64,000 nucleotides of DNA from Iodidimonas sp. SYSU 1G8. GTDB lineage: Bacteria > Pseudomonadota > Alphaproteobacteria > SMXS01. The notes beneath the pieces were generated by a model. That model was not told the DNA's origin, did no database searches, and saw only the letters and a list, made by a program, of their open reading frames with translations. Position numbers and translations under genes: made by a program. Below, piece by piece: positions 55,054 through 64,000 of the stretch; the stretch's first letter is position 1; the number at the start of each line of letters is the position of its first letter. Location of the stretch: assembly GCF_039655775.1 (NCBI RefSeq), contig NZ_JBBYXJ010000001.1:372001-436000 (forward strand), written 5' to 3'.

Positions 55054-55803
55054 TTACGCGGCGATCATGCCGCCATCCACGTTCAGCGCGCCGCCATTCA
55101 TGTAGCTGGACTTGTCCGACAGCAGGAACACCACGCCATCGGCGATCTCTTCCGAGCGCGCCAGACGCTTCATGGGGACGATGCCGGTCAGCAGCTCGTC
55201 ATTGCCGCCCGTCGCGGCATCCAGCGGCGGCGTCTTGGTGTTGCCGGGGCAGATCACGTTCACGCGGATGTTCTTTTCGGCATATTCCAGCGCCGCGCAC
55301 TTGGTCAGCCCCATGATCCCGTGCTTGGCGGCCGTGTACCAGTTCAATCCAGCCATCCCTTTCACGCCATAGATCGACGCATTGTTGCAGATCACGCCGC
55401 CCCCGGCGCGCAGCATGGCAGCCAGTTCATACTTCATGGAATAGAAGATGCCCTTCAGGTTGAGGTCGATGCCGCGGTCGAACTCGCTCAGGCTCATTTC
55501 GTGGATGGGGACGAGCGTCTCGTGAAACATCCCGGCGTTGTTGAACGCCAGATCGAGCCGGCCATATTCCTTTTCCGCCCGGGCCACCAGCGCTTCACAG
55601 TCGGCGGCGACCGAGCAATCGGTCCGGTGAAAGAGGGCCGTGCCGCCCGCCTGGGCAATCTCATGGCACACGGCCTCGCCCTTGTCGGCCGAGCGGTTGC
55701 CGATGACGACAACGGCACCCTCGGCGGCCATGGCCAACGCCGCGGCGCGTCCGATGCCGCTACCCCCGCCGGTGACGATGGCAATCTTGTTATCGAGCAG
55801 CAT
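55054..55803 (-). CDS. SDR family oxidoreductase
   Basis: A 249-residue classical SDR. TGGGSGIGR binds the cofactor, FNNAGMF follows, and the catalytic segment is YTAAKH after NNASIYGVKG. VICPGNTKTPPL and VDGGMIAA complete the fold. It lies upstream of the epoxide hydrolases, so it could oxidise the diol produced (inference). GGGGAGACGGCC precedes ATG. Divergent from the MFS exporter. Confidence 0.87.
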   Translation of the reverse strand: MLLDNKIAIVTGGGSGIGRAAALAMAAEGAVVVIGNRSADKGEAVCHEIAQAGGTALFHRTDCSVAADCEALVARAEKEYGRLDLAFNNAGMFHETLVPIHEMSLSEFDRGIDLNLKGIFYSMKYELAAMLRAGGGVICNNASIYGVKGMAGLNWYTAAKHGIMGLTKCAALEYAEKNIRVNVICPGNTKTPPLDAATGGNDELLTGIVPMKRLARSEEIADGVVFLLSDKSSYMNGGALNVDGGMIAA

Positions 55804-56033
55804 GGCCGTCTCCCCTTGTTCCTGTTGCTCAGGCTTTCCGGAACCTTATCAGAAAAAAATCGGGTGCCAGAGAAATCGCGGTGCCGGCAGAAAAATCGCG
55901 CGTGCGGTTTTTGATTCTGGTGACCTCCTGGCGTTCCATGCTAAGGCAGCCGACGCTTCATCCCTGCCTCCATTCCATCGAGACAGACGGTGCATTTTCC
56001 AGCCGGTGGCAGACCGGCGGCAAGAGGCTGATC

Positions 56034-57239
56034 GTGGATCAATCGGTAACCAAGCCGGGTAAGGAACTGACGGGGCAGTTGATCGCTTTCTCGGCGATCG
56101 CGCCGTTCGGGATGCATCTGGTCATTCCCGCGATCACCCCGATCAAAGACGAATTCGGTATCACCGCCAGCGAGGCCGCGCTGCTGATCAGCGCCACGCT
56201 TTGGGGTATCGCCGCGTCCACGCTGTTTTTTGGCGTGCTGGCCGACCGCTATGGCCGCAGGCCCATGCTGATCATCGGTCTGGTGCTGTTCGTGATCGGC
56301 AGCCTCATGGGCATGTTCGGCCAGAGCGCGGGCGTCGTCATCGCCGGCCGCGTGGTTCAGGGCATCGGCGGATCGACGGGCATCGTCATTTCGCGCGCCG
56401 TCATTCGCGACCTCTACAGCCGCGAGAAGGCGACCAGCATCCTGGCCTATCTCACCATGGTGGTGATGGTGGCGCCGATCATGGCGCCGGCCTTCGCGGG
56501 CTACATCGTCCAGACCCATGGCTGGCGGGCCATCTTCGCCATTTCCGGCGTCCTGGGCTTCCTCATTCTGGGCTGGCTGGTGACCCGTTTCCGCGAGACG
56601 CTGCGCGACCCGATCCCCATGCCTAACCTTTTCGCCATGCTCGCGGCCTATTTCGGCGTGCTGCGCTCGCCGGTGTTCCTGCTCTACACGCTCGGCGGCA
56701 CCTTCATCATGGTCTCGTTCTTCGGCATGATGAGCGGCGTGCCGCATGTGGCGGAAGAGTCCTGGAAGATCGGCAAGGACGAGCTTGGCTATTATCTTGG
56801 CGCCGGCGGACTGGGGATGATGGGCAGCGCGTTCATCACCGCCCGTGTCGCCGAACGTGTCGATCTGGACATGCTTCTGATGCGCGGCTTCATGATCGTC
56901 GGCGTCGGCGTCACCATCATGCTGTCGCTGTTCGCGGCCGGCATCAACCACCCGCTGTCATTGTTCGGTCCGGCGGTCATCAATGGCTTCGGCGCGGGCT
57001 TCATCCTGCCGACGGCGACGGCGCGGGCGCTCAGTGCCGTGCCGCGCATGGCGGGCACCGCCTCGGGCATGATGACCTTCCTGCAGTTCCTCGCGGGAGG
57101 CGTGGCGGCGCAGGCCATCGGCTATTTCGATCACCATACGCCATGGCCCGTCGTCGGCTTCATCGTGTTCGGAAATCTGGTCGCGGCGATCTTCGCCATG
57201 TACGCCATCGCGGCGGCAAAACGTCGCGGTGCGATCTGA
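56034..57239 (+). CDS. MFS transporter, Bcr/CflA-type drug exporter
   Basis: A 401-residue inner-membrane proton-driven exporter with twelve hydrophobic segments. MFS motif A, GVLADRYGRRPML, and the antiporter-like QGIGGSTGIVISRAVIRDLYSREKA loop mark it. The GTG at 56034 follows AAGAGG; the frame is open for another 51 codons without a membrane-type N terminus. It probably removes toxic substrates or products. Gene 230 bases from the divergent SDR; that gap holds both promoters but I could not assign boxes. Confidence 0.85.
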   Translation: MDQSVTKPGKELTGQLIAFSAIAPFGMHLVIPAITPIKDEFGITASEAALLISATLWGIAASTLFFGVLADRYGRRPMLIIGLVLFVIGSLMGMFGQSAGVVIAGRVVQGIGGSTGIVISRAVIRDLYSREKATSILAYLTMVVMVAPIMAPAFAGYIVQTHGWRAIFAISGVLGFLILGWLVTRFRETLRDPIPMPNLFAMLAAYFGVLRSPVFLLYTLGGTFIMVSFFGMMSGVPHVAEESWKIGKDELGYYLGAGGLGMMGSAFITARVAERVDLDMLLMRGFMIVGVGVTIMLSLFAAGINHPLSLFGPAVINGFGAGFILPTATARALSAVPRMAGTASGMMTFLQFLAGGVAAQAIGYFDHHTPWPVVGFIVFGNLVAAIFAMYAIAAAKRRGAI

Positions 57240-57317
57240 TCGGGCTTGAAGCCCGGCTTGCCTTGGGACACAACAGCGGTTATGTGAACCGCCTGACCGT
57301 TACCCCGGAGAAAGACG

Positions 57318-57680
57318 ATGTCCGAAGAAGGGACCTATTTTCCCGTCACCAAGACGACCGACATCGAGCAGGGCAAGTGCAAGGCCTTCATGGTTGAAGG
57401 TCATGACGTCCTGATCGCCCGCACCAAGTCCGACGACTTCTATGCCGTCGAGAATCTCTGCTCGCATGCCGATGCGACCCTTGAGAGCGGCAGGATTCGT
57501 GGCAATCACATCATGTGCCCGCTGCATGGCGCCCGGTTCAGCCTGATCGACGGCAGCTTCGGCCCGCCGGCCTGGGCGCCGATCAAGACCTACAAGCTCC
57601 GCGTCGAGGGCGACCAGGTCGAGGTGCTGATTACCGGCGCGCCCGAGAAGAAGGTGCGCGGCGCCATGGGCATGTTCTGA
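57318..57680 (+). CDS. Rieske 2Fe-2S ferredoxin
   Basis: A 120-residue soluble Rieske protein. Ligands are Cys48-X-His50 (NLCSHAD) and Cys67-X2-His70 (CPLHGARF). The length and lack of a membrane helix are typical of oxygenase ferredoxins. It could serve as the electron donor of the three Rieske oxygenases in the window, along with or in place of the adrenodoxin-type ferredoxin. GGAGAAAGACG precedes the ATG. It ends ten bases before the convergent SDR. Confidence 0.92.
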   Translation: MSEEGTYFPVTKTTDIEQGKCKAFMVEGHDVLIARTKSDDFYAVENLCSHADATLESGRIRGNHIMCPLHGARFSLIDGSFGPPAWAPIKTYKLRVEGDQVEVLITGAPEKKVRGAMGMF

Positions 57681-57689
57681 GGGCATTCC

Positions 57690-58406
57690 CTACCAGGGAA
57701 CGCGGTTTCCATCCCAGCCGATGAAGTGGCCGGACGTCGCCAGCGACGCGCCGGCCATGACTTTTTTGAGCCCGGCGATGCTCGCCTGCGGCGAGACCGG
57801 GGCCATGCTGCCGCCCATGTCGGTCTGCACCCAGCCGGGATGCAGCGACATCACCGTGATGCCGCGGCCGCGCAGATCCATGGCCAGCGTACTCATGACG
57901 AAATTCACCGCCGCCTTGGTAGAGCCATAGGCGAGGTGGCCGCCCGGCGGCGCGGCGATGGAGCCCATCGAACTGCTGATGGTGAAGATTTTCTTCTGCT
58001 CCGACGCGGCCACGTTGCCGATCAGCGCTTCGATCAGACGCAGCGGCGCCATGGTGTTGATGGCGAAGGCATGCTCCCATCCCTCATAATCCATGCCGCC
58101 GAACGCCTGCGCCTCCATGCCGCCCTCGGCGAACCCCTTGAGTCCGTAGGTCCCCGCGTTGTTCAGCAGGATATCGATGGGCGCGCCGTTCAGTTCGCGG
58201 GCGAGGCGGGCGATGGAGCCAGCCTCGCCAATCGATAGGGCGTGCAGGGTAACCCGCCCATCCGACCCGGCGGCGATCTCACTCAGATCCGTGCTGGCTT
58301 CGGGATCCCGGCAGCAGGCGTGAACCTGCCATCCGTCGGCCGCATATTGGCGAACGAACTCCAGGCCCAATCCACGATTGGCGCCGGTGACGAGAATGCT
58401 TGGCAT
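57690..58406 (-). CDS. SDR family protein, C-factor (CsgA)-like
   Basis: A 238-residue SDR of the C-signal-like branch. TGANRGLGLEFVRQY is the cofactor loop, NNAGTYG the N-box, and YGSTKAAVN the active site (Tyr, Lys). MSLHPGWVQTDMGG is branch-specific. The start is the second of two ATG codons, because GGAGG is five bases away; the first would be only two away. It ends just beside the Rieske ferredoxin. Substrate unknown. Confidence 0.83.
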   Translation of the reverse strand: MPSILVTGANRGLGLEFVRQYAADGWQVHACCRDPEASTDLSEIAAGSDGRVTLHALSIGEAGSIARLARELNGAPIDILLNNAGTYGLKGFAEGGMEAQAFGGMDYEGWEHAFAINTMAPLRLIEALIGNVAASEQKKIFTISSSMGSIAAPPGGHLAYGSTKAAVNFVMSTLAMDLRGRGITVMSLHPGWVQTDMGGSMAPVSPQASIAGLKKVMAGASLATSGHFIGWDGNRVPW

Positions 58407-58585
58407 CATGTCCTCCCCGTTTTTTGTCGCCTGATGATAGGCATGGCGGGTGCACGGCAGGAAGCCGGATTCTCCCGCGCCCGTCGCCGTCGGCACCTGG
58501 CCGGACCGTCAAGATTATTTGCATCTGTGCGGCGCGTGCCTATAGTGCGCGCCAAATCCGGTTGACCATTGAAGAGCATGCCGAC

Positions 58586-59788
58586 ATGGACCTGAACTAC
58601 ACGGGCGAAGATCTGGCGTTCCAGAACGAGGTGCGGGCTTTCCTGAAGGAGAACCTCACCCCCGATCTCAAACGCGCCACCGACATGACGACCACCGTCT
58701 TCGTCGAAAAGGACATCGCCGAGAAATGGCAGCGGAAGCTCTATGAAAAGGGCTGGTTGGCGTATTTCTGGCCGAAGGAATATGGCGGCACCGGCTGGAA
58801 CGCGACCCAGCGCTACATCTTCCAGCAGGAATGCGCCGCGGCGGGCGCGCCGGGCATCATCCCGATGGGCATCCGCTACGTCGGTCCGGTGATCTTCACC
58901 TTCGGCACCCAGCAGCAGAAGGATTTCTTCCTGCCGAAGATCCTCAACGGCGAGCATTACTGGTGCCAGGGCTATTCCGAGCCGGGCGCCGGTTCGGATC
59001 TGGCCGGCCTGAAGATGCGCGCGGTGCGCGAGGGTGACGAGTACGTGCTGAATGGCAGCAAGATCTGGACCACACATGCCCACCACGCCGACTGGATCTT
59101 CTGCCTCGTGCGCACCGACAACACGGGCAAGAAGCAGGAAGGCATCAGCTTCCTGCTCATCGACCTGAAGACTCCGGGCATCAAGATCGACCCCATCATC
59201 ACCATGGGCCTCGACCACGAGGTCAATCAGGTGTTCTTCGACGACGTGCGCGTGCCGGTCGAGAACCGGGTCGGCGAGGAAAACCAAGGCTGGGAATACG
59301 CCAAGTTCCTGCTCGAGTTCGAGCGCGGCGGCGGATCGTCCGGTTACCTCAAGGCAGCCTTCAGCAAGCTGAAGACCGTGGTCTCGTCGCAGGTCAGTGG
59401 TCAGCTTCCGCTGATCCACGACTCGTACTTCGCCGCCGAGTTGGCCAAGGTCGAGATCGGCGTGATGGCTCAGGAAATCACCGAGCTGCGCATGATGTCG
59501 CGGTTGGCGGCCGGTCAGCCGCCGGGCGCCGAGTCCTCCATCATGAAATCGACGTCGGTCGATCTGGGCCAGCGCATGAGCGAGCTGATGATCGAGGCGC
59601 TCGATTATTACGCCACGCCCATGCCGGCTGGCGGACGTCCGCTTTACGAGATCAACGATTGGCTGCCGGGACCCGATTATGCCCCGCCCGCCATCGGCAC
59701 CTATCTCAACAAGCGCGCTCAGTCCATCTTCGGCGGCTCCAACGAGGTGCAGCGCGACATCATCGCCAAACTGGTGCTGCGCCTGTAG
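58586..59788 (+). CDS. Acyl-CoA dehydrogenase
   Basis: A 400-residue FAD-dependent enzyme that introduces a 2,3-double bond in an acyl-CoA. WCQGYSEPGAGSDLAGLK is the FAD/substrate loop, GSKIWTTHAHHADW follows, and the C-terminal IFGGSNEVQRDIIAKLVL helix completes the fold. The catalytic base is not pinned down; YDYYAT-like (EALDYYATP) may hold it in this class. Probably supplies the crotonase and thiolase genes in the window. It lies 180 bases after the divergent SDR; the start is the ATG at 58586. Confidence 0.9.
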   Translation: MDLNYTGEDLAFQNEVRAFLKENLTPDLKRATDMTTTVFVEKDIAEKWQRKLYEKGWLAYFWPKEYGGTGWNATQRYIFQQECAAAGAPGIIPMGIRYVGPVIFTFGTQQQKDFFLPKILNGEHYWCQGYSEPGAGSDLAGLKMRAVREGDEYVLNGSKIWTTHAHHADWIFCLVRTDNTGKKQEGISFLLIDLKTPGIKIDPIITMGLDHEVNQVFFDDVRVPVENRVGEENQGWEYAKFLLEFERGGGSSGYLKAAFSKLKTVVSSQVSGQLPLIHDSYFAAELAKVEIGVMAQEITELRMMSRLAAGQPPGAESSIMKSTSVDLGQRMSELMIEALDYYATPMPAGGRPLYEINDWLPGPDYAPPAIGTYLNKRAQSIFGGSNEVQRDIIAKLVLRL

Positions 59789-59827
59789 ACTACCCGGCAT
59801 TATTCATGCCGGGAGGGGAGCCTGTTC

Positions 59828-60250
59828 ATGGGCGGAGCGCAGACGCATGTCGAACTGCTCAGGTTTCTTTATGCCCGGCGCGCGACCGGCGATCTGCAGC
59901 CCCTGCTGAATGTGCTGTCCGATGATGTGGACTGGTGTTCCGTCGGGGCACCGGGCAGCCTTCCATGGTCGGGCCGCTGGACCGGCAAACGCGGCGTTCT
60001 GGCATTCTTCGACATGGTGGCGAAAGAAGTCGACGTGCTCGATTGCCAGCTCATGGATCACATGGAAGATGACGACCAGATCGCCTGGTTCTGCCGCATG
60101 ACCTACAAGGCCCATGGCTCCGACCGGATCGAGACCGTCGACAAGGTCGATCTGATCACCTTCCGGGACGACCGCATCGTCAAGTTCTGGGAAATGTTCC
60201 GGCTCGAGCCCGTGATGTCTTATCTGGCGGAGGCCAGAAAGCCGCAATGA
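59828..60250 (+). CDS. NTF2-like (SnoaL-type) protein
   Basis: A 140-residue NTF2-fold protein: ELLRFLYARRATGDLQPLLNVLSDDVDW, PWSGRWTGKRGVLAFFDMVAKEV, ITFRDDRIVKFWEMF. The motif WSGRxxG is frequent in SnoaL-like isomerases and cyclases. No defined reaction. GGGAGGGG precedes the ATG. Its stop overlaps the start of the methyltransferase (ATGA), so the pair is translationally coupled. Confidence 0.78.
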   Translation: MGGAQTHVELLRFLYARRATGDLQPLLNVLSDDVDWCSVGAPGSLPWSGRWTGKRGVLAFFDMVAKEVDVLDCQLMDHMEDDDQIAWFCRMTYKAHGSDRIETVDKVDLITFRDDRIVKFWEMFRLEPVMSYLAEARKPQ

Positions 60251-60948
60251 CCCTAACCAACGACTATGCCGAAACGGCCGACCAGTATGGCCGGGCCGAA
60301 TTCACCGGCACCATGTATCTGGCGTTCCGGGATGTTCCCGATCTGATCGCCCGGCATGTGAGCGGTTCGGCCGCGCTGGATTACGGCTGCGGCGCGGGAC
60401 GTTCTTCCCGCCTGCTGAAGCGTCAGGGACTGACGGTGACCGGCGTCGATATTTCCGACGCCATGCTCGAGACGGCGGGCAAACTGGATCCCGACGGCAC
60501 TTACGTGAAGATCGAGGCGGGCGTGTTGCCCTTCGCCGATGCCAGCTTCGACATGGCCTTTTCCTCGCTGGTGTTCTTCGAAATCCCGACCATCGCCGAG
60601 ATGACCGCGACGGCGGCGGAAATCGCCCGCGTTCTCCGGCCCGGCGGCGTCTTCATTCTGCTGATCGGCGCCGAGGAGCTCTATGCCCATGAATGGGCGA
60701 CCGTAAAGGTCGATTACCCCGAGAACCGCGACTGCCGCTCGGGCGATGCCGTTCGGGTCTTTCTCAGCGAAGTCGGCCTTGAACTGACCGACTATTACTG
60801 GACCGACGCCGATTACCGGCAGGTGTTCGCGGGCGCCGGGCTGTCGGTCGTGCAACTGCACCAGCCGCTCGGCACTGCCGGGGACGGCCAGCCCTGGATC
60901 AATGAGGACAAGGTGCCGCCATTCTCGATCTATGTGGCGCGCAAATAG
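60247..60948 (+). CDS. Class I SAM-dependent methyltransferase
   Basis: A 233-residue methyltransferase. SAM motif I is ALDYGCGAGRSSRLL; GVDISDAMLE is motif II (acidic residue binding ribose); VLPFADASFDMAFSSLVFFE is motif III-IV. RVLRPGGVFILLIGAEE is standard. The acceptor is unknown; it is coupled by a four-base overlap to an NTF2-like gene, so both may process a common small molecule. Ends six bases before the convergent Rieske gene. Confidence 0.88.
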   Translation: MTLTNDYAETADQYGRAEFTGTMYLAFRDVPDLIARHVSGSAALDYGCGAGRSSRLLKRQGLTVTGVDISDAMLETAGKLDPDGTYVKIEAGVLPFADASFDMAFSSLVFFEIPTIAEMTATAAEIARVLRPGGVFILLIGAEELYAHEWATVKVDYPENRDCRSGDAVRVFLSEVGLELTDYYWTDADYRQVFAGAGLSVVQLHQPLGTAGDGQPWINEDKVPPFSIYVARK

Positions 60949-60954
60949 CCCCGA

Positions 60955-62340
60955 TCATTTTTCGCCGCTGAGGTAGCGGTCCAGCTCGGCATGGAAATGG
61001 CGCAGGCGCTGTTCCTGTTCGCTGAAGCGCATCCCTTTGAACGCCCGCGAACGCAGGCCCTGCTGCACCACCGGCACCAGCATGGAATCCTGTTCCAGCA
61101 CGAAGCCGAGTCCGGGCTCGCCGTGGCGGATATGGCGCCGCTCGGGCCGCGTCTTGCCCGAGCAGTCCGTGCCGTCCTCCACGCCCATGTAGACCGGCGG
61201 CCGCGCGGTCTCGACCGGCCGTAGGATCACCTGGATGTCGTAGATGAAGCCTTCCGGGTCCTTCGGGTCGGGCCTGAACCGCTGGAACAGGAAACCTTCT
61301 GGATGGATGTTCAGGGTCACGTTCGGGAAGATGAAATAGGCCCAGTCATCGGTTGCCTGGTTTTCGACCAGTCCGTCGTCCCACTTGCCCTGCGCCTGAT
61401 AGGCGGGAACCTTGTGCCGCTGGATCGCCTTGCGCACGTCGCGCGCCGATCCCTCGAAGCTCGCGGGATCCATCCCCGCGTCCTCCAGCATCATTTTCAG
61501 CCCGTCATTGAGGCTGTCCTGATCCTCGAGGCGCGGACTGACGGCGGCGAATTCCATCAGCATCCGGCTCATGCCGTTCTCCAGCAGGTCCCATTGCTGA
61601 TAGTAGTCGTCGTAGAAGGGCAGGATCTCCGAATGGATCGAATGGACGTGATAGCTCTCGAGGAACGCGTCCAGCGCCACTTTCCAGTTGGCGGGCCACC
61701 AGGTTTCCACGTCCTTGACCACCACCATGTCCTCGAAATGGAACGGCGCCAATTGCGCGGGGAGCGAGCCGAGAAAGTCGGTCAGCGTCTGCGCCGGTGC
61801 CGGATCCAGATTGATGAACACGAAGCCGCCCCACTGGTCGCACTGGACCGGCGTCAGGGCGGGATTGTCCTGAACCAGCGGTTCGCGGAACGTGTCCCGG
61901 TCGGTGATCCGGTTCAGGCTGCCGTCCAGGTTCCACTGCCAGGAATGAAACGCGCAAGTGAAGTGATCGCCGTGCCCGAAATCGGCCATGACCAGCCGAT
62001 TCCCGCGGTGATGGCACACATTGTAGAACGCCGCGATATCCCCGGGCCCGTCCCCCGTGCGGACGACGATCACGCTCTCCTTGCCGATGTCGAAGCGGAA
62101 CCAGTCGCCTTTGCCGGGGATGTCGGCGGCGCGCCCGGCGATCAGCCAGACCCGCGTCCAGAGCCTGTCCCACTCGCGCGCGGCGACGGAAGCGTCGTAA
62201 TAGCGTGCGGCGTCGATCCTGCCGGTGCCATTGTCCACATAGGGCAGTTTGCGCTCGGGCGCGTTCTCACCGGCATCGGGATTGATGTGCCAGCCGACCT
62301 GATGGTCATAGGAACGTTCGGCGAAATTGGCGAATTTCAT
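60955..62340 (-). CDS. Rieske non-heme iron oxygenase, alpha subunit (copy C)
   Basis: A 461-residue oxygenase closely related to copy A at 25928. Rieske ligands Cys109-X-His111 (CHHRGN) and Cys129-X2-His132 (CAFHSWQW). The mononuclear site is in DAFLESYHVHSIH. PYVDNGTG and REWDRLWTRVW match copy A. Starts at the ATG at 62340 with GGGGAGGACGCGGAG upstream; the extra 34 codons before it carry no site. No beta subunit. It is divergent from the carboxyltransferase gene, 113 bases away. Confidence 0.9.
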   Translation of the reverse strand: MKFANFAERSYDHQVGWHINPDAGENAPERKLPYVDNGTGRIDAARYYDASVAAREWDRLWTRVWLIAGRAADIPGKGDWFRFDIGKESVIVVRTGDGPGDIAAFYNVCHHRGNRLVMADFGHGDHFTCAFHSWQWNLDGSLNRITDRDTFREPLVQDNPALTPVQCDQWGGFVFINLDPAPAQTLTDFLGSLPAQLAPFHFEDMVVVKDVETWWPANWKVALDAFLESYHVHSIHSEILPFYDDYYQQWDLLENGMSRMLMEFAAVSPRLEDQDSLNDGLKMMLEDAGMDPASFEGSARDVRKAIQRHKVPAYQAQGKWDDGLVENQATDDWAYFIFPNVTLNIHPEGFLFQRFRPDPKDPEGFIYDIQVILRPVETARPPVYMGVEDGTDCSGKTRPERRHIRHGEPGLGFVLEQDSMLVPVVQQGLRSRAFKGMRFSEQEQRLRHFHAELDRYLSGEK

Positions 62341-62453
62341 GGTCTCCGCGTCCTCCCCAGGCCCGTTTACCGGCCGGTATCCTAGCGCGGTTGGCGCGTG
62401 CGCCCAAGCGCGGCGTTCTGCTAGGCTCGGGTCGGAAACCAAGGGGAGAAATC

Positions 62454-63980
62454 ATGAATTTCGACGACAAGCGCGACGAGCTGCGGCGGCGTCAGGACAA
62501 GGCTCGGGCAATGGGCTCGCCCAGGATCCTCGACAACATGGCGGCCGCCGGCCTGCTCAACGCGCGTCAGCGGATCGACGGCCTGCTGGATCCGGGCAGT
62601 TTCTCCGAAGTGGGCTTGCTCGCCGTGGCCGACAGGCCGGAGATCCGCGCCAAGTCGCCCGCCGATGGCGTGGTCAGCGGATTCGGGACCATCGACGGAC
62701 GAAGGGTCGGCGTCAGCGCGTCGGATTTCTCCGTGCTCGGCGCGTCCTCGGCCAACATCGCGGGCAAGAAGCACAATTACGTCAAGAAGGCAGCGCAGCG
62801 CGGCGGCTTTCCGCTGGTCGAGCTGGGGGAATGCTCGGGCTCGCGCATTCCCGACGCCATGGGCGCGCGCGGCATGGCCGACACCATCGTCAGCTTCGCC
62901 AATGGCGGCTATCAGAAGGACAGGCACGTTCCCTGGGTCTCGGCCATTCTGGGCCAGAGCTTTGGCGGCTCCACCTGGCAGGCGATGGTGTCCGACTTCG
63001 TGGTGCTGCGCAAAGGCGCGATCATGGGCGTGGCCTCGCCGCGCGTCACCGAACTGGCGATCAGCGAGCCGGTGGATGCCGAGGAACTGGGCGGCTGGCG
63101 CGTCCATGCCACGGAAACGGGCATGGCCGATGCCATCGCGGCAAGCGATGCCGAGGCCCTGTCGCTGGTACGCCGCTTCCTGTCCTATCTGCCGTCCAAC
63201 GCGGACGAGTTGCCGCCGCGCGCACCGGTTCCGGACGGCGCCGGTCTGGATCAGGAACGGCTGCTCGGGATCGTTCCAGAACAGCGCAACCGCGTCTACG
63301 ACATGCGCAAGGCCATCGACATCATCGTCGACCCCGGTTCCTGGTTTCCGCTCAAGGACGGCTTCGCCAAGGTCGCCGTGACCGGCTTCGCGCGGCTGGA
63401 CGGGCAGAGCGTGGGCATCGTCGCCTCCAACCCCATGTTCAAGGGCGGCGCGTTCGATGCCCAGGCCTGCGACAAGATCCTGCCCTTCATCGTGCTGTGC
63501 GACAGCTTCAACATTCCGCTGGTCTTCCTGGCCGACACGCCGGGCTTTTTCATCGGGCGCGCCGGCGAGAGGGAGCGGCTGGGCGGCAAGATCATGAACT
63601 GGATCCTGGCGCTGGATCAGGTCACCGTGCCGACCGTGACCGTCGTGCTTCGCAAGGCGTTCGGCATGGCGCTGCACAACATGAATGTCGGCCGCTCCAG
63701 CGAAACCGCCATCTGGCCGGGCGGCGAGATCAGCTTCATGGATCCGGCGACGGCGGTGAACGTGGTCCACGGCGTCAAGCACGACGACGATCCGGAAAAA
63801 TTCGCGGCCCTGCTGGGCGCCGTTTCCGGCGAAACCTCGGCCTTCGATTTCGCCGAAGCCTTCGCCGCCCAGGCGGTCATCGATCCGATCGAAACCCGCG
63901 ATTTCATCATCCGGGCCCTGAGGACGCACGCCCGCAGCGTTGGCAAGCACAGGCTGGCGAATTGGCCAGTCAAGTTCTGA
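62454..63980 (+). CDS. Acyl-CoA carboxylase carboxyltransferase (beta) subunit
   Basis: A 508-residue biotin-dependent carboxyltransferase of the propionyl/methylcrotonyl-CoA carboxylase family. The N-terminal half (RDELRRRQDKARAMG, NARQRIDGLLDPGSF) and the C-terminal half with GIVASNPMFKGG, ADTPGFFIGRAGER and the crotonase-like oxyanion loops match it. No biotin-carboxylase alpha subunit lies in the window, so it is either elsewhere or downstream past the edge. The ATG follows AAGGGGAGAAATC. It could carboxylate an acyl-CoA formed by the pathway genes. Confidence 0.9.
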   Translation: MNFDDKRDELRRRQDKARAMGSPRILDNMAAAGLLNARQRIDGLLDPGSFSEVGLLAVADRPEIRAKSPADGVVSGFGTIDGRRVGVSASDFSVLGASSANIAGKKHNYVKKAAQRGGFPLVELGECSGSRIPDAMGARGMADTIVSFANGGYQKDRHVPWVSAILGQSFGGSTWQAMVSDFVVLRKGAIMGVASPRVTELAISEPVDAEELGGWRVHATETGMADAIAASDAEALSLVRRFLSYLPSNADELPPRAPVPDGAGLDQERLLGIVPEQRNRVYDMRKAIDIIVDPGSWFPLKDGFAKVAVTGFARLDGQSVGIVASNPMFKGGAFDAQACDKILPFIVLCDSFNIPLVFLADTPGFFIGRAGERERLGGKIMNWILALDQVTVPTVTVVLRKAFGMALHNMNVGRSSETAIWPGGEISFMDPATAVNVVHGVKHDDDPEKFAALLGAVSGETSAFDFAEAFAAQAVIDPIETRDFIIRALRTHARSVGKHRLANWPVKF

Positions 63981-64000
63981 AGGGGATGGCGGCACGTATC

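Overview
The window is GC-rich, densely coding DNA with short intergenic gaps, GTG and TTG starts beside ATG, and Shine-Dalgarno sites of the GGAG/AAGG type. The gene content points to a metabolically versatile, probably environmental alphaproteobacterium: many SDR dehydrogenases, Rieske oxygenase alpha subunits without beta subunits, CoA-ester enzymes, epoxide hydrolases, a DUF481 porin-like protein and a Slam-type outer-membrane protein. The class assignment is an inference; no rRNA or marker gene is present, and I found no tRNA, CRISPR array, transposase or integrase.

Layout. 1-10 kb: alanine racemase, a DUF481 outer-membrane protein, a crotonase, a POT peptide transporter, a double-DUF1330 protein, an SDR, two VOC proteins, a small exported protein and a 2Fe-2S ferredoxin with its FAD reductase. 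10-16 kb: a 2-oxoacid/acetoin dehydrogenase operon (E1 alpha, E1 beta, and an E2 with three peripheral-subunit-binding domains), then a PrpD-family protein. 16-23 kb: a surface-polysaccharide-like region with an AT-rich insert (16.9-19.7 kb). It holds two paralogous nucleotidyltransferases, an XRE regulator, a sulfotransferase, a nucleotide-sugar dehydrogenase, a GT2 glycosyltransferase and a second sulfotransferase-like protein. 23-29.3 kb: an AI-2E family permease, an acyl-CoA synthetase, a Rieske oxygenase, a probable orphan small RNA with its own promoter and terminator, and two tandem SDRs.

29.7-35.3 kb is the most unusual region. It is a four-gene operon with a Slam (type XI secretion) outer-membrane protein and three probable cargo proteins. 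Two are TbpB-like lipoproteins with long Thr-Pro repeats. The third is a chimera in which an autotransporter-style passenger ends in a TbpB-like barrel instead of an autotransporter translocator.

35.4-39 kb: an enoyl-CoA-reductase-like SDR, a thiolase and an HMG-CoA-synthase-like/DUF35 fusion, probably one beta-oxidation-type operon. 39.1-44.2 kb: an AT-richer defence-like island with Vsr endonuclease, a cytosine-C5 methyltransferase and, convergent to them, a two-component-like pair. Its kinase carries two GHKL ATPase modules and appears to start at an ATT codon behind a perfect AGGAGG. 44.3-64 kb: catabolic genes again: NTF2-like proteins, an amidohydrolase, two more Rieske oxygenases, a CaiB CoA-transferase, paired alpha/beta hydrolases, a gamma-carbonic-anhydrase-like protein, paired epoxide hydrolases, SDRs, a Bcr/CflA-type exporter, a Rieske ferredoxin, an acyl-CoA dehydrogenase, a methyltransferase and a carboxyltransferase.

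How the parts may work together (inference): the Rieske oxygenases, fed by the ferredoxins and the reductase, would open or hydroxylate hydrophobic substrates. Epoxide hydrolases, SDRs and VOC enzymes would process the products. The acyl-CoA synthetase, CoA-transferase, dehydrogenase, crotonase, reductase, thiolase and carboxyltransferase would carry the acids through CoA-linked degradation. No specific substrate can be read from the sequence.
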